Shown: positions 33,858 through 46,220 of the stretch, one piece after another
Numbering within the stretch: the stretch's first letter is position 1
How the letters are laid out: each line of letters opens with the position of its first letter
NCBI GenBank assembly: GCA_002914845.1
Contig: JXTC01000420.1
Coordinates: 70,717-134,716, forward strand
Reading direction: 5' to 3'
DNA length: 64,000 nt
DNA from: Trema orientale
Taxonomy: Eukaryota > Streptophyta > Magnoliopsida > Rosales > Cannabaceae
Notes under the pieces: model-generated
Database searches by the model: none
Seen by the model: the letters and a program-made list of their open reading frames with translations, nothing else
What the model was told of the DNA's origin: nothing
Position numbers and translations under genes: made by a program

Positions 33858-36800
33858 TTACACTGCAGAGGGCTCCTCATCATCAGGAAGTTCCACAACA
33901 ACAGCTTCGGTGGTAGTCAACAATGATGACACACTACATAACGAGTAAACGGTAAATAGTAAGGTTCTTGTTTTTCTTATGGGTAGAAAAATAGGAACGT
34001 TCTTGCTTGGATATGATAAGGAGCTCAAAAATATTAATCAATAATTCAACATTGCAAAGGTCTTGTAAGGTGTGTGAATCAGTACCTTGCAGCATCTACC
34101 AAGGCCGTTCTAATGACTTTCAAAGGATCGATGATTCCCGACTTTATCATGTCCACATATTCACCTGAATGAGGAGGATGAGGAGGAAAACAGATTAAAT
34201 GCTCCAATTTTTGTAACAAAATTCAAGAGCCAATTCTGTTTACCAATTTATTTTCATTAAATTATAGAAGACAAACCTTTTGCTGCGTCATATCCAAGGT
34301 CAGGATTGTCCTGCTCCAATAGCCTAGCAACAATGACTGCCCCCTCTACTCCAGCATTAGAAGCAATTGTGCTCACGGGCATCTGTCAAAATCATCCAGC
34401 GAAATATTGATGACAAATCAAGATATGCCTTGTAACCCTTGTGGAGCAACATGTATTCCCTTTTTTCCCCACTTGTAAGTTCTATTTTTCACGAATTGTT
34501 TAGAATGCAGCAGCACAAAACTGAATTGGTGTCTTTGAAGAACAAAAACAGATGAAATGTTTTTGTTTATTGCTTGATCCAAAGAAAATGAGCAATTATT
34601 AATTAAAATTTAAAAAATGTCAGAAACCTTAAGAGCATTCTGAATGATCTGAACACCAATCTTTTGATCAAAGTTTGCAGTTGGCAACTTCTCCAGCTCC
34701 TTCGAGGCATATAAAAGGGCAACACCACCACCTATACGTAGGAAGCTATTAATTTACCATTTGACTACTCCAACCCAACAAGGTAAACCAATGGCACTCC
34801 CGAAAGACGAGTTTACCAGGCACAATTCCTTCCTCTACAGCAGCCTTGGTGGCATTTAGAGCATCAGTTACTCTGTCCTTCTTCTCACCAACTTCTGCTT
34901 CACTAGCTCCTCCAATCTAGAAGAAACAAGAATTCAATCACAATAAACTTTTAAGAGATTGTGTCGCATATTATACAAGAGTAGAAACAATATTCTCAGA
35001 AAATATTTCAGAAAACATTTTATCAATCTGGCTCAATTGACAGAACAAAAAAATGGTAGACAATGTTCTTCAAAAAGGAAGTCAACCTTTAAGACAGCAA
35101 CACCACCAGAAAGCTTTGCAAGCCGCTCTTGAAATTTTTCCTTGTCATAATCGGAAGTGCTCAACTCAATTGATGACCTCAGCTACAAAATTCATAAGCT
35201 AACTCAGTTAACAAACACAAACATCCAACAAAAAAAAAGGTTAAAACATTATGCAAAAAGAGTAATATAGACCTCATCACATCTTTCTTCAATGGCTTTC
35301 TTGTCACCAACACCATCAAGAATCACAGTGTCATCCTTTGATACTGTAATCTATAAAGGCAGACCATAGAAGTTAGCCATTAAACAAACAAAGAGCGGAC
35401 AAGAGAAATAAAAAGAAAACTAAAAAATAGATTTCCAATATTCAACCAAATAGGAGTTAGCCATGACACAAAAGGTTTAGAGGGTTATGGTCATATTGTT
35501 GGATATCACCCTTTTAGTTATGCTCCACTGCCAGGCTAAACTTAAACAAACAATAGCAAGTTAGAAAAAGTTTATTGTCATTGTATCCCACCTTTTTGCA
35601 GGTGCCAAGCATTTCTGGTCCCACTTTTTCGAGATTCAGACCAAGCTCCTCAGTTATAACCTGTAATGGGTACATTCATTTTATATGTGTTCTATTAGCA
35701 TCAGGTAGCAACTAGAAGGGAGTTTAGTCTTTTAAAATATGTTGTTAAAATAATATCACGTAGCGATTTCAAGTTTAAGGAGAAAAAGAAATCAACAAAT
35801 GACGCACCTCCCCACCAGTAAGAATGGCAAGATCCCGTAAATTGGCTTTCCTGCTTTCTCCAAAACCAGGGGCTTTAATGGCACAAACCTTGACCAATCA
35901 ATTAACGCAACAGAGAAAATTATAACTAGTCATCTTCATAAACAGCGAAAAAAAATTCGGTAGATCTGTTAGGTATCTAAGAAAACATAGAACTTACCTT
36001 GATTCCAGCTCGGAGCTTGTTTATAATAAGTGTAGCAAGTGCTTCACTTTCTACATCTTCAGCAACAATCAGTAGAGGTCTTTGACTCTGATAATTCAAA
36101 AAAAATAGGTAAACAATGAAAGAAACGCATTTTACATACTTCTACAAGCCCTAAAAGAAACACTTACCTTCAAAGCCAACTCCAATATCTTCACTATGGC
36201 ATTAAAGTTTGAGATTTTCTTCTCATGGATTAAGATGAGTGGATTTTCTAATTCCTGTTAAAAATAAAAAGCCTTATTAACATCCAAAAGGAAGCAGTTT
36301 TCTTAAGAAACAAGTAGAGATCATACACAATCCAAAGAACATATAGAGGGTACAGCCTAAGATTCAAGAAACATGAATATATGAAGAAAACAGTGATTAA
36401 TGAAGGGAAGCATATTCTTACACATTTTTGGTTTTTCTGATTGGTGATGAAATATGGGGATATATAGCCCCTGTCCAACTTCATTCCTTCAACCACCTCT
36501 AGTTCATTATCCAAGGTTTTACCATCCTACAAGGATTAGACAAGGTAAAAAGAAATTCAGACATAAAACACAATTTCTTGAAAGGAAAGACATTTAGATT
36601 CAAATAAGAAACAGGAAAAAAAATACACAAACAAAAAATGTACAACAAATGACATCATAATCATCTGCGCTAAAAATTCCAGAAACGCTCCTCATAATTA
36701 AAATCACGCAATAAACTGCCCAATTTTTGCAGCATCTCATATTTGTTACACAAGTTAATCTCCAGTACATCTTGAAAAGATGGAATAATCAAACAACACT

Positions 36801-38616
36801 ATGCAAAATCAATTACTGCAAAACAATAAAAATAAAAACTTGCAATAAGGAGCTTCACATTGTATACAAAACGTAAAAAAGGCAGATAGCTTTAAACTTA
36901 AACCCATCACAAAAATGAACTTAGCTTATAAAAATATATTAATAAACCGAGACATGCCACCATTTATGACATAATCGTTCAACATTGAATGAAACAACAG
37001 AAAAATCTGAACAACTTACTGCAATGGTGATGACACCCTCTTTGCCAACTTTCTCCATGGCTTTTGCTATTAGCTCACCTATTTCCCTTTCTCCATTAGC
37101 CGATATTGTTCCAACCTTTCCAGGAAAATTTATCATAAAACATGGTAAGTCCAAAATATTACTTTCATCTTTGATATATCTCTTTATACTCTTTTTTTTT
37201 TAAAGTTTAGTTTCAAACATAAGTAGAACTTATAAAGCCACCTGTGCTATTTCTTCAGATGTACTAATCATTCTTGCCCTGCTCTTCAAGTTTGTCACAA
37301 CAGCATCAACTGCCATCGTAATCCCACGCCTTAGGTCCATAGCATTCATCCCTGCTGCCACAGACTTGCAGCCTTCCTTAAATATAGCACGAGTGAGGAC
37401 TGTTGCACAAGTAGTACCTGCAAATATTTAAAAGGACCTATAGATTAGTAAGTATTTTAATTGCCAACAGCATACACTAATTAAATACATGCCAAGAATC
37501 CTGTCTTCTAATTATTGACAACCATATCCCAACAATGTCATAACTAACGACAACTACATTTTACTTTTACACAAATAAACAATAAAGAACAACAGAACAA
37601 GTACTGAACGAAAGCATCGATTCATCATTACTAAAATCAACCTAAAACGATTCAGTTGAAAATTCATGATGGACGCTTACCATCTCCGGCCACATCGTTT
37701 GTGGCATTTGCCACTTGTTTTACAAGACTAGCTCCAATATTCTTGACTCTGTCACTGAATTCAATACTTTTTGCCACAGTAACACCATCTTTAGTGACTT
37801 TAGGGGCCCCAAAACTTTGTTCTAGAACAACATTGCGACCCTGCAAAGAATAAAAGAAAACCGACAACAATTGCCACTAGTCAAGCATCCAAAAATACCA
37901 TTAAAAGCTATCTAAATTTTGTGGCAGGAATGGAAAAATGCTGACAAACAACACTAGTCTGTACAAACTAACATTCGCTACAGCCTACAAACTACAGTGC
38001 CAACAAGATGATGGCATTATCATCTTAGCCATATCATAACACAGTTCAATGTGAAACAAATTACACAAATCCATCAATACTCATAACTAATTATGTGACT
38101 CACTTTCGGTCCCATCGTCACTTTAACAGCATCAGCGAGCTCTTCAACACCCCTCAGCATCAAGCCACGGGCTTCAGCCCCAAATTTAACGTCTTTTGCC
38201 GCATAGTTCCTTGTCCAACTCAATCTACTGCCAATCTAAATCTCATAAAAAATTGAAAAAGAAAAAAAAAAAAAGTTTCAAATTCAAATTTGCAAGACAA
38301 CAATTCCAAACTTCGCATCCAAATGCAGTTAGATAATTATAAATTAAACGACTAAGAAGAAGTAAATGAATAATAGTCGACACTACCTGTTGAGCGCCAT
38401 TCCTAGTCAACCTACGTACCCACCGGAAAAAAAAAAAAAAAAAACGAATTTGGAAAATGAGAAAAACACAGATGAGAAAAAAGCCAAAAAGAAAAATGCA
38501 AAAAAGTGGAAAATGAGAAAGACCCAGATGAGAAAACAGCCAAAAGAAAAGATTTTTAGCAGTGGTTTGAGTGAATACCTGGCTTTGGAGGCGAGGCTAG
38601 TGGCGAAGCGGTACAT
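33858..38616 (-). CDS. CPN60: Mitochondrial chaperonin CPN60 / HSP60 (565 aa)
   Basis: Eighteen exons (5' to 3'): 38616-38579, 38413-38389, 38235-38104, 37840-37681, 37417-37242, 37115-37020, 36526-36422, 36254-36168, 36087-35998, 35888-35808, 35660-35592, 35350-35273, 35182-35087, 34916-34817, 34731-34628, 34382-34277, 34164-34086, 33933-33858; 1698 nt, all GT-AG, phases consistent. Residues 1-32 ([14 protein letters not shown] and on to RNY) are a basic, serine-rich mitochondrial presequence. Group I chaperonin signatures follow: VTMGPKGRNV near 59-69, the nucleotide-site GDGTT at 117-121, the flexible apical domain in the middle and GIVPGGG at about 441-447. With CPN10 it folds imported matrix proteins using ATP. 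The protein ends [11 protein letters not shown] and lacks the usual Gly-rich tail. It may be a divergent paralogue; I rate it functional because the frame is otherwise intact. Confidence 0.96.
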
Positions 38617-38758
38617 GGTGGTCAATAGATTGAGGAAAAATGGAAAACCAAATAATCAGGTATAAGGGAATTAGAGAAAGAGAAATATATTTTTTTTGAA
38701 AAAAAGAAAAGGTGTACAGAGAGGCAGAGAAGGGTTTAAAAGAAAGAATGTTTATAAC

Positions 38759-38776
38759 TTTAGGGTTTAAGGGTTT
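38759..38776 (-). promoter_or_regulatory. Telo-box upstream of CPN60
   Basis: Minus-strand AAACCCTTAAACCCTAAA lies about 145-160 bp upstream of the start codon. Telo-boxes (AAACCCTAA) are common near the transcription start of plant housekeeping genes. Confidence 0.5.
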
Positions 38777-38863
38777 AATCAATAATGGGTAACTTACCGG
38801 CCGAGGTGAAGTACGGTAACGATTCAGAGTGCCGAAGTAGTGGATTGGGAAGTCGGTGGCATA

Positions 38864-38909
38864 TGGGCCTTTGGGTTTGGGCCCTTAACTAAGTTGGAGA
38901 AAATGGGCT
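38864..38909. promoter_or_regulatory. Cluster of site II elements (TGGGCC/T) upstream of CPN60
   Basis: TGGGCC at 38864-38869, TGGGCC at 38878-38883 and TGGGCT at 38904-38909, 250-290 bp before the start codon. Site II motifs, bound by TCP factors, are enriched in promoters of nuclear genes for mitochondrial proteins, which fits the product. Regulation is inferred. Confidence 0.5.
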
Positions 38910-38934
38910 TTCAGGGCCTTGACACTTCATTTAC

Positions 38935-39350
38935 GATAGATTTAGAGGAAATTTGATTTTTTATGATAATATTTCAAAACAAATTAAAAAAATCCGAATT
39001 TTGAAATTGTTTGAAAAATTTTAGAATTTAATTGAAAAAATATTTTTATAAAAGTATTTAAAAAAATTTTAATTTTTTTTAATTGATGAGATATTTGAAG
39101 TAACTAATCAAATTACTAGATAACTAGATTAGTTACCCCAAGTAATCGTTTGCCCCAAGTAATCAGATTGGTTATCCCAAATAACTCAATTGGTTATCTC
39201 GAGTATCATTTAAAGTATGAATTTTGATGAAAAAATGATACTTTTCTAAATACGTATTAAAAATGATATTTTTAAAAAAAAATTAAAAGTGATATTTTTT
39301 CTAAACCAATCCAAAATTTTTCAAAAAATTAGATTTTTAAACGTTTCGTA
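38935..39350. mobile_element. Inverted-repeat element with a ggttac/gtaatc minisatellite core
   Basis: The arms correspond: gtttgaaaaattttagaatt (about 39009) and, in complement, ttttgaaaaattttggattg (about 39330). The core (39095-39215) is a degenerate array of words such as gattagttaccccaagtaat and gattggttatccc, period about 23 bp. Similar ggttac words fill 44470-44815. No frame. Confidence 0.5.
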
Positions 39351-39527
39351 CTTTGGGCTTGGAATTTTTGTAAGAAGCCCATAGATTTATATGTATATAT
39401 TTTTATGTATATACATATTTGTTTTCAGCTTTTATAGCTAAATAGCTGGTATATTAATTGATATATTTGAGTGCATATAGACTTGAGTTTTTATCACAAG
39501 GTATATTAACTGATTCATTATTTAGTT

Positions 39528-39713
39528 TAGAAACTAATATATTTGGTCATTTGCCAATTAAAAGGAAAAGAGATGTTTATTATGATTTTTTTTTTCAAAT
39601 TTATACATGTATATAATTCACTCTCTTAGAAACTAATATATTCGGTCGTTTGCCTATTAAAAGAAAGAGACATTTACTATGATTATTTTTTTTCAAATTT
39701 ATACATATATATA

Positions 39714-39720
<7 letters not shown>
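39528..39720. repeat. Two-copy tandem repeat, 99-bp unit
   Basis: tagaaactaatatat recurs at 39528 and 39627, followed in both by ggtc-tttgcc-attaaaa and tttcaaatttatacat. Substitutions and small indels separate the copies. Confidence 0.85.

Positions 39721-39791
<71 letters not shown>
39715..39791. repeat. (TC)n-(AC)n microsatellite
   Basis: About 31 TC units (39715-39777) continue directly into about seven AC units. The uninterrupted length makes it very likely polymorphic. Confidence 0.97.
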
Positions 39792-39792
<1 letters not shown>

Positions 39793-40414
39793 GAGGAAAA
39801 AGAATTGTAGCACTAAATAATTGCTGAATCAAAATTATGTAGTCCACTTCTAATGTCTGTCAAGCAATAACAATTCAAGTTTAAACAAATTTAAGTATCC
39901 AGTATTAGTAATAAGAATGTGATCACTTTTCAGTACATGCTCTTTTTTAATAAAAAAATATATATATACAGTACATGCATTTTAATATAAGAAGAATGAA
40001 AAAGAAACTATTTGAAGATAGGTAATTACTTCTGCATAGGACAAAAGAAATACCTCACCGTTAGAGAATATAATTTTTTTTTTTTGAGAAAGAGAATATA
40101 ATTATTAAGCAGCATTTGATTCTAATATTTACATATTATAATATAATATAGGATTAAGCCGCATAAGATAGATTGAGAACATGATTAGATTTTGAACTTG
40201 TACTAACAAGTAATTAGCGTGTATTAATAGCTTGTTGCTCTTAATGCATACATAATTTACGTTGTCCATAATCCATCAACATGATTACATATAATATATA
40301 TTTTAATCTAATCTATAGGGTCCACCTTATAGAGCTTATAATCATACAACACTTGAGACAATGATCCTAGCTAGACTCCTAAGCATTTTTTTTTTTCCGG
40401 GAGTCCATAAAACC
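39792..40414. other. Intergenic DNA and 3' UTR of the first response regulator
   Basis: AT-rich; no separate feature apart from presumed 3' UTR next to 40414. Confidence 0.4.
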
Positions 40415-40996
40415 TCAAGAATCATGGTTAATCTTCCGGAGGATTGAAACTAGCTTGGTGAAAGTTAAGGGCTTCTGGTGGTAGTCATCAAGCCCTGCTT
40501 CCACAAACTCTTGTATATTTTCATCTAAAGAGTGTGATGAAACACCTGCTATTGTGCTTCGGATCCCCATTTCACGTAATTTCCTTGTAGCCTATCATCA
40601 TTAAAAAGTATAAGTAAATAAATAAATACATAATAATAAGAGCTATAAATCAATATTTACTAGTATAGAAAAACAAAAATAATATTAAATAAATGAACAA
40701 AAGGAATTGTTGGGTAACTTTACATTTATGTATATATTTACCTCAATGCCATTCATGACAGGCATATCCAGGTCCATTAGAATGAGGTCAAAAACTTTCC
40801 CTGAGTAGTGTACATCAATGGCTTCTCTGCCATTTCCAACAGCCTGGTTTTCTATGCCCATATTTTGCAAAAGTCTGCGGTGAAGCGTTTGGTTGATCAT
40901 GTTATCATCCACCACCAGAGCTGTTATCATCTTATTGGTTTCCGGGTTTTGGCTCGGCCGTACAACTCCACCATTCACCAACTCATGATCTCCCAT
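40415..40996 (-). CDS. Type-C two-component response regulator A (143 aa)
   Basis: Two exons, 40996-40742 and 40591-40415 (432 nt), joined by a GT-AG intron of phase 0. The start is the first ATG in frame; upstream is a TA-rich leader. A lone receiver domain fills residues 24-140: acidic pair D30-D31 (VVDD), phospho-acceptor D75 in DLILMDLDMP, the hydroxyl residue S103 and invariant K125 in QKP. All catalytic residues are present. There is no DNA-binding domain, and the length fits the type-C regulators (ARR22/ARR24 group), which accept or drain phosphate from histidine phosphotransfer proteins in cytokinin signalling. The family role is known; the partners of this gene are not. Regulator B at 49 kb has the intron at the homologous codon, which suggests an old tandem duplication. 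Confidence 0.93.
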
Positions 40997-43687
40997 TCTA
41001 CTTCCCTTACTTAATATATATGTGTGTGTGCATATATATATATATATATCTGTTTGATCGATTTTTCTGGGGTCCAAAAAAAAAACCCAAATGAGTGAAA
41101 TTTGAGAAGTGGTGAGAGAGAATTTGAGGTGTGGAAATTAAACTAGATAATCTCTCAAACTAATAAGAACACAAAATTTATTGCATATTGGTGTTGAATA
41201 TTGACACAACAGAAAGTGTTATGATAAAGAAAAAAAAAATTGGTCTTTGGTCTACTTAAAGGGTTATAGTGGCAGGGGAAAAAAAAAAGGAAAAAAGGAA
41301 AAAGTGCAATGGAGATATGAAGATCAATCTCACTTAGATTTTGGTGAAAATCTAAAAATCTAGCCATGTGATATTCTTTCCTTATTTGGTTGATGTCTAG
41401 ACTAATCAGACTCTGAGGTGTTTGGACAAAACAATCAAATTGAAGGCTGCCATTCCTTTTCGATCGTCTCCTTTATTTATGTATTTAAATTTAAATTTTG
41501 TTTTTGTGCTTTCCTAAGTTACTCTTACTTTAGCATTTAAGACTCTGATTAATGTTGAAAGAAAGTACTAGATCACATGTGATCATACACAGTGTATAAC
41601 TTTCATGTTTTGGATTTTTTTTTTTTTTGGCCTTTTATTTAATTATTCACTCGTTATAAGGAAATTGATTCAGCTCTCCTTGTCCTTGATTACAAAACGT
41701 TTTGTTATAGTAATCTATATATTTTTCTTACCTGTAGTCCAGGCTAAATATATATATATATATATAACTCTACCAAAACCATTCTTATAATAATTATCAC
41801 TATATAATAATTAGTCTGCAACTGGTAGCAGATATAGGCCCAGATATATATATATATATATGAACAAATCAAGCCGTAGTTTCTAATTTAGTAACCCACG
41901 AAATCATAACGGAATCTTCATAGATTTGGACGTGATAAAAGTAGACAGTGAAACCTTTCTACTGTTCAACCAAATAAGAAAATGTGTGAATATAAGTACT
42001 CCTCTCCAATATATACTAGACAAAATCAAAACCTTTTATCTCGTGGCCTATATATACTTAGCTAGCCCTGGCTTGAAGTCCAATCAGATGGTCCAGTACT
42101 CGATCCCACTTCCTTCCAGCATACATATAGGACAATGTTACGTAATTGATGACGTCATATGAGCGCTCATGTTGGGATTCACATGATTTTATTTTTTAAA
42201 ATGCGTCAGTTATATATCATAAGATGACTGAGAATCGTTTATAACATAAATTGAGGGACATAGTTACAGAAAATTATCACAAATTGGTAGCAACTATATA
42301 TGTAGAGTCGAGAGATGCGACTTAATTTAGTTTTAGGGGTTGCTATTCAATGAAGAGTTTGGTCCAGTAGTGATATGCTATTTCTTTTGAAGCATTAATA
42401 TATCATTTTATGACAACTCTTTCAGTTTGGCAAAGCTAGTAATGTTACAAAAGAAATTATGCGCGTGACAAATGAATAGAAAGATTATTTGGTTTTAGCT
42501 AGCTGTCTCTTTAGTTACATTCGTTTCCCGGAAAATTTTGTTTTCATTAGCATTATTGATGTCTCAACTAACTCAAGTAAAGTAATATTTTTCACAATAG
42601 AATTCAAGTATGTGCTATATAAAAAAAGGGCATTTTAGTGAAAGCATTTCCAAATTCATGTATTATTGCAACAAATTGCTTTCCATTAAAACAAACTTGC
42701 TTCATTCATCTGGGACCTGGAATCTTATAAATATTGCTCAACTGTACAAGCCGCAATATATAGCCCAAACTGAACAAACTTTTTCTCTATGATATTTTCC
42801 TAGGCATTTTTCATCAATCTAGTATTGGAAACTTAGTTCCATATTCGTCCAAAAGTCACCAAAAGCTTTTCTGAGGGTCAATTAATATATGCCACTACCT
42901 TTTGACGAAGTACTATCCCGTTTATTTAAGTAATCAAACTCAATGAGACAACTTGAACATCATCATCATCATCATGATTATCACATGTACCTAATCTAGA
43001 TCATCACAAGCAAATTTTTGATACATTTTTTAATTTTTTTAATGAATTATCTTATATGTAGTATACACCACTATACTATCAATTATTGTAGATCATTAAT
43101 CCCAGCAGAGCACAACCTTTTCTCTTTCTTTTTCTTTGTTACCTGCATTAATTGATCACAGTACATCAAAAATCATAGTGTTGCTCGATCGGTTCAATCC
43201 ATGCATAGTGGTGGTGGTGCTCTTCTTTTTCTTTTTCCCACTTTATTTATTTGAAACAAGAGAATTATCGAATTTTAGGTAGACGTAATTATCTGGAATG
43301 CTGAAGAACAAAAATTTCTTCTCTTTTGGATAGCAAAAATCTCTAATTATTTGAGTCAATCTAAACCGACTTATCTGATTTATGCTTATACCGTGCTTGC
43401 CTTGTTCTACATAAGTACGTATGTCATCATTGTTTTTAGTTTCAAGACACCTTTGATTTAAGGGAAAATGCTAGCTCATGATAGAATTATGAGGCCCATA
43501 TACATATACAAATATTTTGGTTAGTTCTATATTTTTATTAGTATATGTTGCTAATTAAGACCACAAATATTTCATATCACTAAAAAGACTGAAAAATACT
43601 AAAAGTATTTGTGGTGTTGAGCACAACACAACAACAGAAGTGAGATCATATATAAATTTCATGAAAAATACTAAAAAGCATCGGTTA
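40997..43687. other. Intergenic DNA upstream of response regulator A
   Basis: (TA)n tracts occur at 41033-41049, 41749-41766 and 41846-41861, the first in the presumed 5' leader. No further gene recognised; frames of 60-78 codons lack domains. Confidence 0.4.
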
Positions 43688-43811
43688 GTTATAGCTAGTG
43701 TTGTTAGATCCACACTTTAATAAAGCTGTAGGACCACTCATAAATCATAGTTATAGTTAGTATTGTTAGATCCACACTTTAATATAGCTGTAGGACCACT
43801 CATAAATCATA
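43688..43811. repeat. Two-copy tandem repeat, 62-bp unit
   Basis: Copy 1 (43688-43749) and copy 2 (43750-43811) share ttgttagatccacacttta and ctgtaggaccactcataaat; only three or four substitutions separate them, so the duplication is recent. Confidence 0.92.
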
Positions 43812-44469
43812 ATCAGAGTATGGTATTTGGCACAATTAATGCTCCCTAACATTGCTCATATTTTATGTATACAGGTCCTATGGGTGCTTGTAGCATTGTT
43901 CTTGATTTAAAAGATACCAAAGGAAGTTGACCGACTTACTCTACCAATTGCTCATGCGTCTAAAAATTTTGTTATTAAAAAACCAACAATAATAAAAACA
44001 TAGCAGCCCCTACTGTAAAGCATGAGAGCCGGCCCCTTTTTTTGTCCTCCTAAATTTCTTAACCAATAAGTTTCTTTTTCTTCTTTGTTTTGCTTGGAGA
44101 ACATTCTTAAGAACATTTTTTTTAGGGTTAATGGCACAATTGGTCCTTAAATTATCTAATCTGTGGTAACTTTGTCCGCAAAATTTCAATTGAAATAATT
44201 AAGTTCTAAACTTTCCGATTTATATCGATTTAGCCCCTGAATTGTCTAAATTATAACTTGTTAAATTTTTTGACCAAAAAAATACGTGAGGAGTACGTGA
44301 TGATATCTGAAAGTGTATTTAAAAGTTAATTTAAGAATTTTAAACATAAAAATAAATGGTTTTTAAGAGTTTTACTTATCAAAAAAATAATAATTACAAA
44401 AATACGGTACACAAAAAGAATACCATACTAAAATGGTATTTTTGAAAAGTGAAAGTATCATTTTTCAAA

Positions 44470-44815
44470 AACATGTCATTATTGGTTACTAGTTACCATA
44501 CTGATAACTAATTTAGTTTCTTGTTATCACTATTAATTTGGTTACTAGTTTGTAGTTACCACTACCAATTTATTTACTAGTTTTCGGTTACCAAACTGGT
44601 AAAAAATTTGGTTTCTGGTTTCTATAGTTACTGGTTTCTAATTACGACTATCAATTTGATTATTGTTTTCTAGTTTATATAGTTATTGGTTTCTAGTTAC
44701 CTCACTATCAATTTGATTACTCATTTCTAGTTTCTATAGTTACTGATTTCTTTAACTACTCATTACTAGTTAGTTATTGGTTACCAGTCACACCAATTTA
44801 ATTACTAGTTATTGA
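44470..44815. repeat. Degenerate minisatellite rich in ggttac / tttctag words
   Basis: A run of words such as ggttactagttacc, ggtttctagttacc and ctatcaatttgattac repeats with a variable period of roughly 25-60 bp. It lies wholly inside the inverted-repeat element and resembles the core of 38935-39350. Confidence 0.65.
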
Positions 44816-45535
44816 ACCATAAAATATTTAACTAAATAATGATTCAGAATAAGTCATTATTCAGAAGACACATATCAACACATTAAAATATTTCAATTTC
44901 ATAAATAAGCTGAAGAAGAAAAATGAAGAAAAGAAACAAAGAACATCCACAAACATATTCAACATATTAGTTACTCAGCCAAATTAAAAGAAAACGACAT
45001 TATAAATGAAGAGAAAATTCTCAATGCGTATCTTTTTATCATTCTGAATGGTGGAAGCCCAGTAAGAATCTTGAACAGATTAGACATATCATATATTTTT
45101 GACTTATAATAATATATAACGTATTTCTCGTCTTTGGCGGATTGTTGATCATGGTTTATGCAAAAGTCCCATATAATGAAATGATATAATCAATTTATAA
45201 TCATCACCAACAGACCCAAATAATTTATCGTTCTTCAAATTTCGAATTCCAAAATACATTTCAAACCACACTTTCATCACCTGAATTAAAATTTAGAATC
45301 GCCCACCATTATCAATTAAAAAACAGAAAGTTTCTATGAGATACATACAAGAGACAATAATTAAGTCTCAAAATGACCTTATAAACATGCAATAGATCAA
45401 ACACTTTATCTTTAGTCATAACAGACACATTCCTATTTTTAACTTTGGAGTATAAAAATCATAGGAGAGGACCGAAAAGAACAAAAAACCCATTTTTTAG
45501 TTCAGAACTGAAGTAAAAGGAGAGAGCTCTTATCA

Positions 45536-45672
45536 TTAGTTTATAAGTATGAGGCAGAAGCCGCCGGCGAGGTATGGCATCCAGAAGTGGCCAGCAGCAA
45601 TGGCATCTGAAAAGGGGTGGTTAACGAAGGTTGTGACGGGTCCGAGGGAGGAAGGGAGATGAAGAGATAATA
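45536..45672 (-). pseudogene. GC-rich, coding-like fragment inside the transposon
   Basis: Minus-strand frame ending at the stop near 45536. The last ~35 codons before it (LGPVTTFVNHPFSDAIAAGH, then FWMPYLAGGFCL) have balanced base composition and a membrane-protein-like sequence, unlike the surrounding AT-rich DNA. I do not recognise the parent protein. It could be an exon fragment captured by the element, or a small genuine gene. No start codon or introns could be justified. Confidence 0.35.
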
Positions 45673-46220
45673 TCATTTTTCTAAAAATGACCGTATGAAA
45701 ATATAATTTCAGCATCGTACCGTATATGTGTAAATACCTTTTAAAATCCCGTGTTTTCTTTAATTTCCTCAAAAATGAACAACCTCAGAAAAAAATTCTC
45801 TAAATTTGTAGCTCCAAGAATCTTTAAAAAAATACAAAAAATACTTATTTTCTACTCTCTAAATCCTTCGGTTCAGTATATTTTCTTTTAAATATGTTTT
45901 CAGATATTACAATGTGCTCCTCATATGTGTTTTTAGTAAGAAATTTAACAACAGATTATAATTTAGATAATGCATGGACTAAATTACTACAAACGAAAAA
46001 GGTCAAGAACTTAATTGCTATAATTAAAACTTTGATGATCAAATTGCCACAAATTGAATAATTTAAGGACCATTTGTGCCATAAACCCCTTTTCTTTTTA
46101 ATAAGGGGTTCAATCAATAAGTTTCTTAGCCATTCTTTATTATATTGCGATAGAAAATTGAATACGTTATTGCTCAATCCAACGAGTACATAAAATTCAA
46201 GAATGAAAATGTTAGACTAT

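Larger units (their letters stand above)
44124..46090. mobile_element. 2-kb inverted-repeat transposon carrying a foreign-looking segment
   Basis: The first ~140 bp (ggttaatggcacaattgg, ggtccttaaattat, taattaagttct) match the complement of the last ~140 bp (gggtttatggcacaaatgg, ggtccttaaattat, caattaagttct). The arms look like a ~30-bp unit repeated four times. Inside are a minisatellite (44470-44815) and a GC-rich island (45536-45672). No transposase. The length, long terminal repeats and GC-rich cargo fit a Pack-MULE-type element. Target duplications cannot be read in the flanking T runs. Confidence 0.62.

Noticed and set aside
33858..38616. CPN60 as a pseudogene
   Set aside because: Only the C-terminal tail is affected. 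All 18 exons have intact frames, splice sites and signature motifs.
41033..41077. N-terminal extension of response regulator A
   Set aside because: The longer frame has no ATG and would encode a TA-repeat peptide; the first ATG at 40996 gives the normal type-C length.
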